DNA of 64,000 nt from positions 1 to 64,000 of the forward strand of contig NZ_JAAAGB010000017.1 of NCBI RefSeq assembly GCF_010586825.1. Reading direction: 5' to 3'. This document shows positions 35,170 through 44,182 of the stretch, piece after piece; the stretch's first letter is position 1; every line of letters begins with the position of its first letter. The translations under genes were made by a program, and so were the position numbers. This stretch comes from Draconibacterium mangrovi (lineage in GTDB: Bacteria > Bacteroidota > Bacteroidia > Bacteroidales > Prolixibacteraceae). The notes below the pieces were generated by a model. It was given only the letters and a program-made list of their open reading frames with translations. It made no database searches and was not told where the DNA came from.

Positions 35170-35274
35170 TCACTGGTGATTGGTCATTAGGAAGTAGCAA
35201 GAAGCCACTGACAAATAAAATACGTAAGTAAAGTTTTGTAATAATAACTTGGCGTCTTGGCGCCTTTGCGAGAG
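35166..35274. repeat. Two dispersed micro-repeats in the ffh-folD gap
   Basis: The gap holds CACTGGTGATTGGTCATTAG (from about 35171), a variant of the CACTGGTCATTGG-type repeat, and, at 35248-35274, the CTTGGCGTCTTGGCGCCTTT type. I know both wordings as recurrent intergenic text in many Bacteroidota genomes. Here they form the immediate leader of folD. Confidence 0.5.
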
Positions 35275-35280
35275 AACAAC

Positions 35281-36156
35281 ATGAATTTGATCGACGGAAA
35301 TAAAGTTGCTGCTGAAATAAAGCAGGAAATAGCAGAAGAGGTTAAACAAATCATCGACAACGGAGGGAAACAACCTCATTTGGCAGCTATTTTGGTTGGT
35401 CATGATGGTGGTAGCGAAACCTATGTTGCTTACAAAATTAAAGATTGTGAGGCGGTAGGTTTTAAGTCTTCGCTGATTCGTTATGAAGACGATGTAACCG
35501 AAGAAGAATTGCTTGCCAAGGTTGAGGAATTGAACAATGACGACGATTTGGACGGTTTTATTGTTCAGTTGCCACTGCCAAAACATATTTCGGAGCAAAA
35601 AGTAATCGAAGCCATCGATCCGAAAAAAGATGTTGATGGATTTCACCCGATAAACGTTGGACGTATGGTCATTGGTTTACCATCGTTTGTGTCGGCAACG
35701 CCATACGGAATTGTTGAATTGCTGAAACGCTACAACATTGAAACCAGCGGTAAAAACTGTGTTGTTTTGGGCCGCAGTAATATTGTTGGTCGACCGATGA
35801 GTGTATTGATGTCGCAAAAGGCAATTAACGCCACTGTAACCGTTGCTCACAGCCGCACTGCCAACCTGAAAGAGGTTTGCGCCAATGCCGATATTTTAAT
35901 CGTTGCCATGGGAGTTCCTAAGTTTGTAACCGCTGATATGGTTAAAGAAGGTGCTGTTGTTATCGACGTGGGAACTACACGCGTAAAATCAGATAAAACA
36001 AAATCGGGATGGAAACTGAAAGGCGATGTTTTGTATGATGAGGTAGCTCCAAAATGTTCATACATCACTCCGGTTCCGGGTGGAGTAGGACCGATGACAC
36101 GTACCTCGTTGTTGTTAAATACCTTGCTGTCGGCAAAAAAAGCGATCTATAAATAA
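35281..36156 (+). CDS. folD: Bifunctional methylenetetrahydrofolate dehydrogenase / cyclohydrolase
   Basis: 291 residues from the ATG at 35281. The frame extends 24 bp upstream into the repeat, but the ATG gives the usual FolD N terminus ([14 protein letters not shown]). The catalytic Lys lies in [28 protein letters not shown] and the Rossmann motif [16 protein letters not shown] follow, with the closing [18 protein letters not shown]. The enzyme interconverts 5,10-methylene- and 10-formyl-tetrahydrofolate in one-carbon metabolism. A terminator follows the gene. Confidence 0.96.
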   Translation: MNLIDGNKVAAEIKQEIAEEVKQIIDNGGKQPHLAAILVGHDGGSETYVAYKIKDCEAVGFKSSLIRYEDDVTEEELLAKVEELNNDDDLDGFIVQLPLPKHISEQKVIEAIDPKKDVDGFHPINVGRMVIGLPSFVSATPYGIVELLKRYNIETSGKNCVVLGRSNIVGRPMSVLMSQKAINATVTVAHSRTANLKEVCANADILIVAMGVPKFVTADMVKEGAVVIDVGTTRVKSDKTKSGWKLKGDVLYDEVAPKCSYITPVPGGVGPMTRTSLLLNTLLSAKKAIYK

Positions 36157-36174
36157 AACGATATACTTCTATTG

Positions 36175-36208
36175 AAAGGGGACATTGATGTGTCCCCTTT
36201 TTTTTATG
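36175..36208 (+). terminator. Intrinsic terminator of folD
   Basis: A 10-bp perfect stem AAAGGGGACA / TGTCCCCTTT with a 6-nt loop and eight or more T. Confidence 0.93.
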
Positions 36209-36325
36209 CTGTTTACCAAACGGTTAGATTTGGAAATTTGTTTGTAGAACCAATATAAATAGCATTTTTTGCCATTGAATAAAACTGCTACGTGACAGTT
36301 TCTGAATATTTGTCAAATATTTTTC

Positions 36326-36333
36326 TATTTTTG
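36326..36333 (+). promoter_or_regulatory. -7 element of the PUR-protein gene
   Basis: TATTTTTG, an exact TAnnTTTG match 36 bp before the ATG at 36370. No -33 at the standard spacing. Confidence 0.55.
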
Positions 36334-36369
36334 AAACCTGACTAAGTCCAAAAACCAAAATATTGAAGA

Positions 36370-36762
36370 ATGGAAAGTGGTGATACTAACGAGGGAGCTA
36401 AGTTTAAAGACAGCAAATTCAAGCAAGAGATTCATTCAAAAGTTATTCGTGCAGGAAAAAGAACTTATTTTTTCGATGTAAAAAGCACTCGAAATGATGA
36501 GTACTACTTAACCATTACCGAAAGCAAAAAGCGTTTTGGCGAAAACGGTAAATATTCGTACGAGAAACACAAAATCTTTTTATACAGGGAAGACTTCACC
36601 AAGTTCATAGAAAGTCTGCAGGAAGTGGTTGAATATATTCACGGTAAACAACCTGAAGAACTGCGTGATGAAGCAGAACCACAAACTGATACAGAGGAAG
36701 TTGCTGAAGAGGAAGAAGTTCCGGTTAAAGACTACACCAACGTGGAGTTCGAAGATATTTAA
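36370..36762 (+). CDS. PUR-family (DUF3276) single-stranded nucleic-acid-binding protein
   Basis: 130 residues. Residues 17-95 form one PUR repeat (HSKVIRAGKRTYFFDVKSTR...YYLTITESKKRF...KHKIFLYREDFTKFIESL), the fold of Pur-alpha and of the Bacteroidota/spirochaete homologues, which dimerise and bind single-stranded DNA or RNA. The C-terminal 35 residues are acidic and probably disordered. No operon partners: terminated folD upstream, convergent ABC-F gene 10 bp downstream. Confidence 0.88.
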   Translation: MESGDTNEGAKFKDSKFKQEIHSKVIRAGKRTYFFDVKSTRNDEYYLTITESKKRFGENGKYSYEKHKIFLYREDFTKFIESLQEVVEYIHGKQPEELRDEAEPQTDTEEVAEEEEVPVKDYTNVEFEDI

Positions 36763-36772
36763 GCCGTAAGTT

Positions 36773-38659
36773 TTACCCCAACTCGCTTAATTCCAGCCAA
36801 CGTAATTCTTTTTCGTCGAGCTGCGATTTCATGTCGTCTAATTGCAAAGATTTTTCGTATAATTCGTCGTGATTCAGATTACCTGAATTAAGTAATTCTT
36901 CCAATTCGCCAATCTGCTGTTCCAGTTCCGGGATTTCGTTTTCCAGCTGCTCAAACTCACGTTTTTCGTTATACGATAATTTCTTTTTTGTTTGCGGTTG
37001 AGAAGGTTTTGCCGCAGCTTCCGATTTTGCTTTTGCTTCGGCTTTCTTTTTGGCTTCTTCTTTTGCTTTTTGTTGCTCGTCTTCTTCCACTTTGTTGCGG
37101 TACACAGTGTAATTTCCAGGGAAGTCAGTAATCGCTCCTTCGCCTTCAAAAACAAAAAGGTGATCCACAATTTTATCCATAAAAAAGCGGTCGTGCGAAA
37201 CTACTACCACACAACCTGCAAACGACTGCAAATAATCTTCCAGTACGTTCAGCGTCATAATATCCAGGTCGTTGGTAGGCTCATCAAGGATCAGGAAATT
37301 CGGGTTTTGCATGAGTACCGTGCAAAGGTATAAGCGGCGTTGCTCTCCACCACTCAGCTTTTCAATGTAATTGTATTGCGTTTCAGGTGGGAATAGAAAA
37401 TGCGTCAGCATTTGTGTGGCGCTCATTTTCGTTCCATCCTCAAAATGAATGAACTCGGCAATTTTTTGAACCGCCTCAATTACTTTTTCCTGCGGATCGA
37501 AAGCAATTCCTTCCTGGCGGTAGTAGCCAAATTTTATCGTTTGGCCAATTTCAATGTCACCCGAATCGGGAGTTAATGATTGGGTTAACAGGTTGAGGAA
37601 AGTTGACTTTCCGGTACCGTTTTTACCCACAATTCCCACTTTCTCGAAACGCTGAAATTTATACGAAAAATCTTCGATCAGTTTAACGCCGGGAAACGAT
37701 TTGGATACATGTTCCAGCTCAACAATCTTCTTGCCCAGTCGTGCCGATTTTACGCTCATTTCCACCTTGTCATCGCGAATATTCTGCGAGGCTTTGTCTT
37801 TCAGTTCCTGAAACGCATCGACACGATATTTTGCTTTATGGCTCCGCGCTTTTGGCATGCGGCGCATCCACTCAATTTCGGTGCGCATCAGGTTTTTGGC
37901 TTTTGATATGCTGGCCTGTTGCATGGCAATGCGTTCGTCGCGTTTTTCTAAAAAGTACGAGTAATTGCCTTGGTAACGGTAGATTTGGTTGTCCTCCATT
38001 TCAATGATCTCGTTACAAACACGATCAAGAAAATAGCGGTCGTGCGTTACCATCAACAAGGTCGATTTTGTCTTTGCGAGATAAGCTTCCAGCCATTCAA
38101 TCATTTCCAGATCGAGGTGGTTGGTGGGCTCGTCAAGAATCAGCAAGTCGGGTTGGTTGATTAGCACTTTTGCCAGTGCCAGGCGTTTTTTCTGCCCGCC
38201 GGAAAGTTCCGCTACTTTCTGCTCCAGGAAATTGATCTTCAGCTCTGTCAGGATCTGTTTAATTTCCACTTCTATAGCCCAGGCATTTAGCTCGTCCATT
38301 TTTGCCGAAATAGCAGAAATCTCATCTTGTTTGTTATGAGCCACAGCCAGCTCGAAAGCTTTTACGGTTTTTATCTTTTCGTTGTCGCTTTCAAAAACCT
38401 CCTCAATTACGGTGTTATTTGGATTCAAGTCAGGAATCTGCTCAAAGTAACCCATCTTAACATCGTTCGTGAGTGTGATCAATCCTTCATCGGCCGATTC
38501 TTTTCCGGCCAAAAGATCGAGCAGGGAAGATTTTCCTGCTCCGTTTTTTGCAATAAGTGCAACTTTCGCTCCTTCAAAAACAGTGAAGGAAATATTTTCG
38601 AAAAGCATTAACTCTCCCCAACGTTTCGAGAGGTTTTCAGCTTGTAAAAATGGTTTCAT
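36773..38659 (-). CDS. ABC-F family ATPase (Uup-like)
   Basis: 628 residues with two ABC domains and no membrane domain. Walker A motifs are KNGAGKSS and GKNGTGKST, signatures LSGGQKKRLALAK and LSGGEQRRLYLC, Walker B motifs LLILDEPTNHLD and FLILDEPTNDLD. A linker of about 70 residues separates the domains, and a C-terminal coiled coil (about 540-628, after an Ala/Lys-rich stretch) matches Uup. ABC-F proteins act on the ribosome. Uup is linked to DNA-transposon excision and ribosome biogenesis. The start is 3 bp downstream of the serine-hydrolase stop, so the two are co-transcribed. Confidence 0.92.
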   Translation of the reverse strand: MKPFLQAENLSKRWGELMLFENISFTVFEGAKVALIAKNGAGKSSLLDLLAGKESADEGLITLTNDVKMGYFEQIPDLNPNNTVIEEVFESDNEKIKTVKAFELAVAHNKQDEISAISAKMDELNAWAIEVEIKQILTELKINFLEQKVAELSGGQKKRLALAKVLINQPDLLILDEPTNHLDLEMIEWLEAYLAKTKSTLLMVTHDRYFLDRVCNEIIEMEDNQIYRYQGNYSYFLEKRDERIAMQQASISKAKNLMRTEIEWMRRMPKARSHKAKYRVDAFQELKDKASQNIRDDKVEMSVKSARLGKKIVELEHVSKSFPGVKLIEDFSYKFQRFEKVGIVGKNGTGKSTFLNLLTQSLTPDSGDIEIGQTIKFGYYRQEGIAFDPQEKVIEAVQKIAEFIHFEDGTKMSATQMLTHFLFPPETQYNYIEKLSGGEQRRLYLCTVLMQNPNFLILDEPTNDLDIMTLNVLEDYLQSFAGCVVVVSHDRFFMDKIVDHLFVFEGEGAITDFPGNYTVYRNKVEEDEQQKAKEEAKKKAEAKAKSEAAAKPSQPQTKKKLSYNEKREFEQLENEIPELEQQIGELEELLNSGNLNHDELYEKSLQLDDMKSQLDEKELRWLELSELG

Positions 38660-38662
38660 GTT

Positions 38663-39928
38663 TTACGATTTGTTTTGCGAAGAATCGTCTTTTTGTTCTT
38701 CTTGTAAGGCCACGCTGTCTTTGTAATCAAACAACATATTCAGGAAAGTAGGAATGTTTTTAGCTGTGGCACTGTTTGGCGAATTACTCAGAATTGCAAT
38801 ACCAATGTCTTCCTGGTCGCAAATGGCAATTTCAGCTTTATAGCCCAAAACATAACCGCCGTGGTAGGCAATTTCGCGACCTTTGTAATCTACAATTCGC
38901 CAGCCGATACCATAACGTTTTGATTTTACATCGCGTCCCCAGCTTTTGAAATAGGAGTGGTTTAACGGCGAATTTACCTGTGGCGTAAAAACAGTTTGAC
39001 GTGCTTTTGTATCGAATATCTCCGAATCGTCGTCGGTTAACGTGCACAAAAAATGACCAAGATCGGAAATACTGGCGTTAACACCTGCTGCCGGGGCGGT
39101 GGTGTAATAACGATCGTTAAGGCGCATTGGGCTGTAACGATTGTGCCCGCGATTGTAATGCGGATAAGCTTTGTTATTGTTGTTTTTAAAATCTTCAAAA
39201 TTCACCGAAGCATCGGCCATCCCAAATGGTTGGAATAATTTTTCTTTAATCACCGACTCAAAAGTTTTCTGTGTTTTTGCACACGTAATCGGATCGTAAA
39301 TACTGTAAACCACATTTTGGTAGCCGTAATTTTGTCCGGGAGCAGCAGTCATATCAACCTGGTCTAATCGCTCAATAATCTTTTCCAAAGGTACTTTGTC
39401 TTCTACCATTAAATCGTAAGCGTGTGGAATCAAACCCGAGGTGTGGCTCAGTAAATGACGAACGGTAAGTTGGTTTGTGTATTCCGGATTTTTCAGTTTA
39501 AAATCGGGAAGGTAGTCAACAATGCGGTCGTCGAGTTTTACAATATTTTCTTCATCAAGAATGCCTGCCAACACACCGGTTACCGATTTTGAAACCGAAG
39601 CCAGGCGAAAAACAGTATTTTCGTTCACCGGATTTTTCTCTCCGGCTTTTCGAACGCCAAAACATTTCACCAGTGCAATTTTTCCTTTGTAGGTAATTAC
39701 CGCTGCAGCTCCAACCGTTCCCGATTCTTTTAAATTTTGTTCCAGTAAACTATCGAAACGTGTAAGTGTATTTTCAATCTCAACAACGGGATTGTACTCC
39801 GGCTCAACAACAGCAACTTCCTGTTTGGCCTGTGCTTCTGCCTTTTCCGTTCCAACAAACGACTGTAATTTGAAAGCCAGAATTGCCAACCCAACTATCA
39901 CCACAACTACGTAAATTCTTCTCTTCAA
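38663..39928 (-). CDS. Class C beta-lactamase-fold serine hydrolase, membrane-anchored
   Basis: 421 residues starting at TTG. A Shine-Dalgarno GGAGG (minus strand) ends 7 nt before it, which decides the start. One N-terminal membrane helix (5-22) is followed by a periplasmic beta-lactamase / penicillin-binding-protein fold: SxxK as SVSKSV, the Tyr motif YGYQN and the HGG triad near the C terminus. Members include esterases, D-aminopeptidases and carboxypeptidases. The substrate is unknown. It leads a two-gene unit with the ABC-F ATPase and has a TATTTTTG -7 element on the minus strand at 39954-39961. Confidence 0.83.
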   Translation of the reverse strand: MKRRIYVVVVIVGLAILAFKLQSFVGTEKAEAQAKQEVAVVEPEYNPVVEIENTLTRFDSLLEQNLKESGTVGAAAVITYKGKIALVKCFGVRKAGEKNPVNENTVFRLASVSKSVTGVLAGILDEENIVKLDDRIVDYLPDFKLKNPEYTNQLTVRHLLSHTSGLIPHAYDLMVEDKVPLEKIIERLDQVDMTAAPGQNYGYQNVVYSIYDPITCAKTQKTFESVIKEKLFQPFGMADASVNFEDFKNNNNKAYPHYNRGHNRYSPMRLNDRYYTTAPAAGVNASISDLGHFLCTLTDDDSEIFDTKARQTVFTPQVNSPLNHSYFKSWGRDVKSKRYGIGWRIVDYKGREIAYHGGYVLGYKAEIAICDQEDIGIAILSNSPNSATAKNIPTFLNMLFDYKDSVALQEEQKDDSSQNKS

Positions 39929-40043
39929 AACGATTCCTCCTTCACAATTTCAACAAAAATAGAATTTATCTGCTTGATTTTTAGGTGAAGTGGAATTTTC
40001 CGGACATTTTTTATTCACGAGTTGATATTAATAACCTGCAAAA

Positions 40044-40078
40044 AAGAAAAAAGCCGGCATGAACCGGCTTTTTATTTT
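40044..40078. terminator. Hairpin terminator in the serine hydrolase-nth gap
   Basis: A 10-bp stem AAAAAGCCGG / CCGGCTTTTT with a 6-nt loop. It has T runs on both strands, so it could act either way. The adjacent genes both start away from it, so its upstream transcript is unclear. Confidence 0.6.
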
Positions 40079-40125
40079 GCTGTTTAATTATTACTTAAAA
40101 CCATTTCTTGTAAGGAGGAGAAACG

Positions 40126-40149
40126 ATGCTTAAGCAATTCATTAAATAG
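40126..40149 (+). CDS. Candidate 7-codon ORF with strong Shine-Dalgarno
   Basis: AAGGAGGAG (40112-40120) precedes an ATG by 5 nt. The frame encodes MLKQFIK and stops at 40149, 70 bp before nth. It lies upstream of the -7 element of nth, so if expressed it belongs to a different transcript. It may be a remnant. Confidence 0.25.
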   Translation: MLKQFIK

Positions 40150-40197
40150 GACTGCACACTTTTGTTTTTGTTACACGTTTTGACAAGAAATTTCATT

Positions 40198-40205
40198 TAT
40201 TTTTG
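40198..40205 (+). promoter_or_regulatory. -7 element of nth, near-leaderless
   Basis: TATTTTTG matches TAnnTTTG and ends only 14 bp before the ATG at 40220, so the transcript would have a leader of about 8 nt. TTTG at 40179-40182 is 15 nt upstream and not 19. Confidence 0.55.
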
Positions 40206-40219
40206 AAAAAAATTGTAAA

Positions 40220-40864
40220 ATGAGAAAGAAAGAACTCTTTGAATACATCATAGATTATTTTGAACAATCAATGCCAATCGCTGAAACAGAGCTCGATTAC
40301 GGGAATCCGTTTGAGTTGATTGTTGCTGTAATTTTATCGGCTCAATGCACCGATAAACGGGTGAATCAAATTACTCCGGAATTGCTGAAACGTTTTCCAA
40401 CACCTTACAAAATGGCAGAGGTGGAACCGGCAGAAGTTTTCGATTACATCAGAAGTTGCTCGTATCCGAATAATAAAGCCAAACACCTGGTTGGAATGGC
40501 GCAAAAACTTATCGAATTGTTTGATGGAGAAGTTCCGAGCGATGTTGATGACCTGCAAAAGTTACCTGGTGTAGGACGAAAAACGGCGAATGTAATTGCA
40601 TCGGTAGTTTATAATAAACCGGCACTGGCTGTTGATACCCATGTTTTTAGAGTGGCAGCACGCATTGGATTAAGCACGAACGCAAAAACTCCTTTGGCAA
40701 CCGAACTGCAGTTAATGAAATACATTCCTGAAGAACTGGTGCCCAAGGCCCACCACTGGCTTATTCTGCACGGGCGATACACCTGTTTGGCCCGCAAACC
40801 CAAATGCGAAAAATGCGGACTAACCGATGTTTGTAAATTTTATAAAAAGGAAGTGCAGAAGTAA
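40220..40864 (+). CDS. nth: Endonuclease III
   Basis: 214 residues. The helix-hairpin-helix LPGVGRKTANVI carries the catalytic Lys121, the conserved Asp139 lies in AVDTHVFRVAARIG, and the C-terminal [4Fe-4S] motif is Cys189-x6-Cys196-x2-Cys199-x5-Cys205, exactly the family spacing. The enzyme removes oxidised pyrimidines and nicks abasic sites in base-excision repair. Monocistronic with its own -7 element. Confidence 0.96.
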   Translation: MRKKELFEYIIDYFEQSMPIAETELDYGNPFELIVAVILSAQCTDKRVNQITPELLKRFPTPYKMAEVEPAEVFDYIRSCSYPNNKAKHLVGMAQKLIELFDGEVPSDVDDLQKLPGVGRKTANVIASVVYNKPALAVDTHVFRVAARIGLSTNAKTPLATELQLMKYIPEELVPKAHHWLILHGRYTCLARKPKCEKCGLTDVCKFYKKEVQK

Positions 40865-40890
40865 GTTATACAAATTATGTGATGTCTGTT

Positions 40891-42333
40891 TTAATCGTTT
40901 GATTCCAATTCTCTGGCAGTTTCCTGAATGATTTTCCAGGCATTTTTCACATGTTTTTCTTCGATGTGCGTTTGACCGATATTCATGCGAAGCACAACTT
41001 GCCCGTTTAATTTTGTATGGGTAAAAAAGATCTTTCCGGCTTCGTTGATGGTGTTCATCAGTTTTAGATTGAACGCATCATCGGATTTATGGCGGAAGCA
41101 AACCAAATTCATTGTTGTGGGAACAACTACTTCAAAATCATCCGAAGTGTTTACCCAACTTTCAAATTCGTTAGCCAGTCGAACATGCTCGCGAATAAGG
41201 TGCTGAAGTCCTTCAACGCCGTAGTGGCGAATTACAAACCACAGTTTTAGTGACCTGAAACGCCGGCCGAGTTGAATGTGCCAGTCGCGGTAATCAAACA
41301 CCTCGCCCGATTCTGTGGCTTTGTTGCGCAAATATTCAGGCAGAATGGAAAAAGTGTTGATCAGTTCATGACGGTTAGTTACCCAAAAAACATTACAATC
41401 GAAATTGGTGAACATCCATTTGTGTGGGTTAAAACTGTAACTGTCGGCCAATTCAACGCCGTTTGCTAAATGTCGGAATTCCGGACAAAGCATGGCTGTT
41501 CCCAGCGATGCAGCATCAATATGAAACCAGCATTTCTCCTGTTTACAGATCTTCCCGATTTCGGGTAGTGGATCAATTGCGGTTGATGAGGTTGTTCCAA
41601 TAGTTCCGCAAACAAAAAATGGAATTAATCCATTGGCGCGGTCTTGTTGTATGTGTTGTTCGAGCAGGTCGGTCTGCATCGAGCAGTTTTCATCAACGTC
41701 GATCAGTCTCAAATTTGCCCGCCCGATTCCTGCAATTTTAATTCCTTTTTCAACCGATGAGTGCGTTTGCGACGAGACGTAAGCCACCAGCTTTGTATCC
41801 AGTCCGTCTTCGTTTGTTTTAAATCCTGTGGCTCTTTCACGTGCTGCTATAATTGCCGTTAATGCTGCTGTTGATGCGGTATCCTGAATAACACCACCAC
41901 CCGATGAAGTCGACCTGAATTGTTCGGGCATGTCCATCATATCGGCCAGCCAATCGAGAACCCGCGTTTCCACTTCGGTAGCAGCCGGACTGGTAGCCCA
42001 CAACATTCCCTGTACGCCAAGTCCCGAGGATACCAGGTCGCCTAAGATTGAGGGAAAAGAAGTGTTGGCATTAAAATAAGCGAAAAAGTTGGGCGACTGC
42101 CAGTGCGTAATTCCCGGCATTATCTTTTCATCAAGATCTTTAATCATATCATCAATACTTTCACCTTGCAGAGGTGCTGCATCCGGTAATGAATTGATGA
42201 TATCGCCGGGTTTTACCTGCGAAAGAACTGGATAATCTTCAATCTGTTCGTAATAATCAGCAATCCAGTCGATTATTTTTTTGCCTTCTTCCCGAAACTG
42301 CTCCGGGCTCATGTGGTAGTTAAGTTTTTCCAA
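40891..42333 (-). CDS. PLP-dependent group II amino-acid decarboxylase (aromatic type)
   Basis: 480 residues, full length. The N terminus LNYHMSPEQFREEGKKIIDWIADYY and the motifs HWQSPNFFAYF, DIIDAASL-like HIDAASLGTAM and SYSFNPHKWMFTNFDC are those of aromatic-L-amino-acid / tyrosine decarboxylases, with PLP-binding Lys at about residue 305. It would decarboxylate an aromatic amino acid to an amine and CO2 in the cytoplasm. The exact substrate is open, since bacterial members also act on tyrosine, phenylalanine, tryptophan or form aldehydes. It follows acylphosphatase by 51 bp on the same strand. Confidence 0.87.
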   Translation of the reverse strand: MEKLNYHMSPEQFREEGKKIIDWIADYYEQIEDYPVLSQVKPGDIINSLPDAAPLQGESIDDMIKDLDEKIMPGITHWQSPNFFAYFNANTSFPSILGDLVSSGLGVQGMLWATSPAATEVETRVLDWLADMMDMPEQFRSTSSGGGVIQDTASTAALTAIIAARERATGFKTNEDGLDTKLVAYVSSQTHSSVEKGIKIAGIGRANLRLIDVDENCSMQTDLLEQHIQQDRANGLIPFFVCGTIGTTSSTAIDPLPEIGKICKQEKCWFHIDAASLGTAMLCPEFRHLANGVELADSYSFNPHKWMFTNFDCNVFWVTNRHELINTFSILPEYLRNKATESGEVFDYRDWHIQLGRRFRSLKLWFVIRHYGVEGLQHLIREHVRLANEFESWVNTSDDFEVVVPTTMNLVCFRHKSDDAFNLKLMNTINEAGKIFFTHTKLNGQVVLRMNIGQTHIEEKHVKNAWKIIQETARELESND

Positions 42334-42384
42334 TTTTGTGTGGTTTAGTTTTTTTAGATTGAGCTTTGCAAATACGCAGAAATA

Positions 42385-42657
42385 TTAATACCTGACTTCA
42401 AAGTCGGTATACGTTTCAATAGCCTGAAGTTCGGCATGGTGAACACTCTTTATAAGGGAAAGGGGAGGACCAACCCATAGGTAATCAAGCAATGTTTTAA
42501 CAGCCGGTTCCGAACCTTGAGCCACAACCATCACGCCTCCATCAACCGTATTGCGCACCCAGCCGGTAACATTTAGTAATTTGGCCTGTTGCTGCACGTA
42601 GTAGCGAAAACCTACTCCCTGAACTCTTCCTGTTACTCTTATTTCGTATTGAATCAT
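42385..42657 (-). CDS. acyP: Acylphosphatase
   Basis: 90 residues, the family length. The phosphate-binding loop GRVQGVGFRYYV holds the catalytic Arg and GWVRNTVDGGV the catalytic Asn. It hydrolyses carboxyl-phosphate bonds such as acetyl phosphate or carbamoyl phosphate. Same strand as, and 51 bp upstream of, the decarboxylase. A functional link is not evident. Confidence 0.93.
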   Translation of the reverse strand: MIQYEIRVTGRVQGVGFRYYVQQQAKLLNVTGWVRNTVDGGVMVVAQGSEPAVKTLLDYLWVGPPLSLIKSVHHAELQAIETYTDFEVRY

Positions 42658-42700
42658 ATTTTTAAATTCATGCGAACGTAAAAGTAATAAAATTGATTAT

Positions 42701-43618
42701 TTAAGCTTGTACCAAATAGTCAGTCAATTCTTTTTTGGTGGCTTTATATTTATTGCTTAAAGAGGAATCGGCAGCTTTAAGTTGATGCACAATTCGGGAA
42801 ACCTGGTTCAATACATCCACGCATCCATCGTACGAACGATTGATTTTACTCTGTACAACCCAGTCCATAATGAGGTTGTCAAAAAAGTAATCGGCAAAAG
42901 TTGTCAGTCCGTCCAATTGCAGATCCATCGAGCTTACCTGGCCTACCTGAACATCTTTGAGTTCGCGGTTAAATTTGCGCAGCCAGTATTGTACATCATG
43001 GATTAGGGATTTTGCTTCGTCCATTTTCGAGTGTTTCACCGCCGTTGCCAGTAGTCCTCCGCCAACCATATCAAATGTACCCCAGTTTTGTGCTTTACGT
43101 AAAGATTCCAGTGCCAGCTTTAATCCTTTAATGGCCATTTCGCCGGCATGTATTGCCTCGTTAACTTCTTTCTTCTGTGAATAGTAGTGGCCGAGTTGTT
43201 CTTCATATTTCTGAAGCGTACCATCGTTTGCGGCTTTTAACTGCTGTTCTTTTGCTGTTAATTGCACTTTGTAATCTTTTTCGGGATTTCCACATTGTTG
43301 GAGTTCGCGGCTCAGTCTTTCAACCTCTTGTTTTAGGTTGTCGATCTGTTTTTGGCAATTCTCGTATTTCAGTTTGGCTGCCAGGTGTTCCTGCCGTTCT
43401 TTGTCAAGCTTCTTTTCTTTTGTTCCTAAAATCTCATGAAAAAGGCCGGATAGTCCTCCATCTTCCAGTCGTTTAATATCTTCGAACTCCTTCTGCAGTT
43501 CTTTTTTGAGTTGAATTAACTTGTTTTGTTCTTGAGTAAGTTCGTTTTGAGTAAGGTTTAAAAGTTTCTCAATGCGGTTTTTTTCTTCCGCACTTTCTTT
43601 TAATTGAATGAGGTTCAT
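42701..43618 (-). CDS. Coiled-coil protein of unknown function
   Basis: 305 residues, no signal or membrane segment. Residues 1-170 form a charged coiled coil (heptads of Leu with Glu/Lys/Gln). Residues 175-300 are a helical domain with the segment NWGTFDMVGGGLLATAVKHSKMDEA, then a Trp/Tyr-containing helical stretch. I recall similar proteins in Bacteroidota and Firmicutes without assigned function. The gene is on the same strand as acyP, 43 bp upstream, and the 118-aa membrane protein gene lies 46 bp further up. The three may form one unit. Confidence 0.6.
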   Translation of the reverse strand: MNLIQLKESAEEKNRIEKLLNLTQNELTQEQNKLIQLKKELQKEFEDIKRLEDGGLSGLFHEILGTKEKKLDKERQEHLAAKLKYENCQKQIDNLKQEVERLSRELQQCGNPEKDYKVQLTAKEQQLKAANDGTLQKYEEQLGHYYSQKKEVNEAIHAGEMAIKGLKLALESLRKAQNWGTFDMVGGGLLATAVKHSKMDEAKSLIHDVQYWLRKFNRELKDVQVGQVSSMDLQLDGLTTFADYFFDNLIMDWVVQSKINRSYDGCVDVLNQVSRIVHQLKAADSSLSNKYKATKKELTDYLVQA

Positions 43619-43664
43619 GTTTAAATTATGTTTTTGTAAAAATAGATAAAGATTTTTCGCCGGG

Positions 43665-44021
43665 TTAATTTTTAAAAGCTTCTACATTTTCGGGTTGTAC
43701 CAGTGCCCAGATTGAATAAACACCGATGCCCGTTCCGATTGGGAAACTAAACAGGTTGAGTACAGAAATGATGAGGGTAAGAATTCGGGCCCACTCTTTA
43801 CGTTTGAATAAACCTATTCCGGCAAGAATTCCCGGCAAGCTTACTATAAATGCAATGATCATGATAACATTGGCGATAATCGAAAGAACAAATTCGGCTT
43901 CGTGATCATCGGCAAAATCACCAATTAGGTGAAAAAGAATAAAAATAGTTGTTGCGATAATTAATCCAAAAATGCTGTAGCCAATTTGTAGTGTAGCAAC
44001 TACGTTAATGTGTTTTTCCAT
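43665..44021 (-). CDS. Small polytopic membrane protein of unknown function
   Basis: 118 residues with three or four hydrophobic segments (about 8-30, 45-72, 78-108). The loop FKRKEWARILTLIISVLNL resembles small DUF4064/DUF2127-like membrane proteins. No catalytic motif. Possibly co-transcribed with the coiled-coil gene 46 bp downstream. Confidence 0.65.
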   Translation of the reverse strand: MEKHINVVATLQIGYSIFGLIIATTIFILFHLIGDFADDHEAEFVLSIIANVIMIIAFIVSLPGILAGIGLFKRKEWARILTLIISVLNLFSFPIGTGIGVYSIWALVQPENVEAFKN

Positions 44022-44147
44022 GACTTGTTGTTTTTTGTTTCCCTGAATGTACAGAATTCACTGGTGTACCGGTGAAACTTTTAGATGAACAGCAACAATT
44101 TGCCGTTAAATTAGTTATTTAGATAGGGTTAGTTAATTAGAAAACTT

Positions 44148-44155
44148 TAATTTTG
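44148..44155 (+). promoter_or_regulatory. -7 element of the small membrane protein gene
   Basis: TAATTTTG fits TAnnTTTG, 27 bp upstream of the ATG at 44183. Confidence 0.5.
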
Positions 44156-44182
44156 CATCGCTAAGTTTCAAAGGGATAGGAT

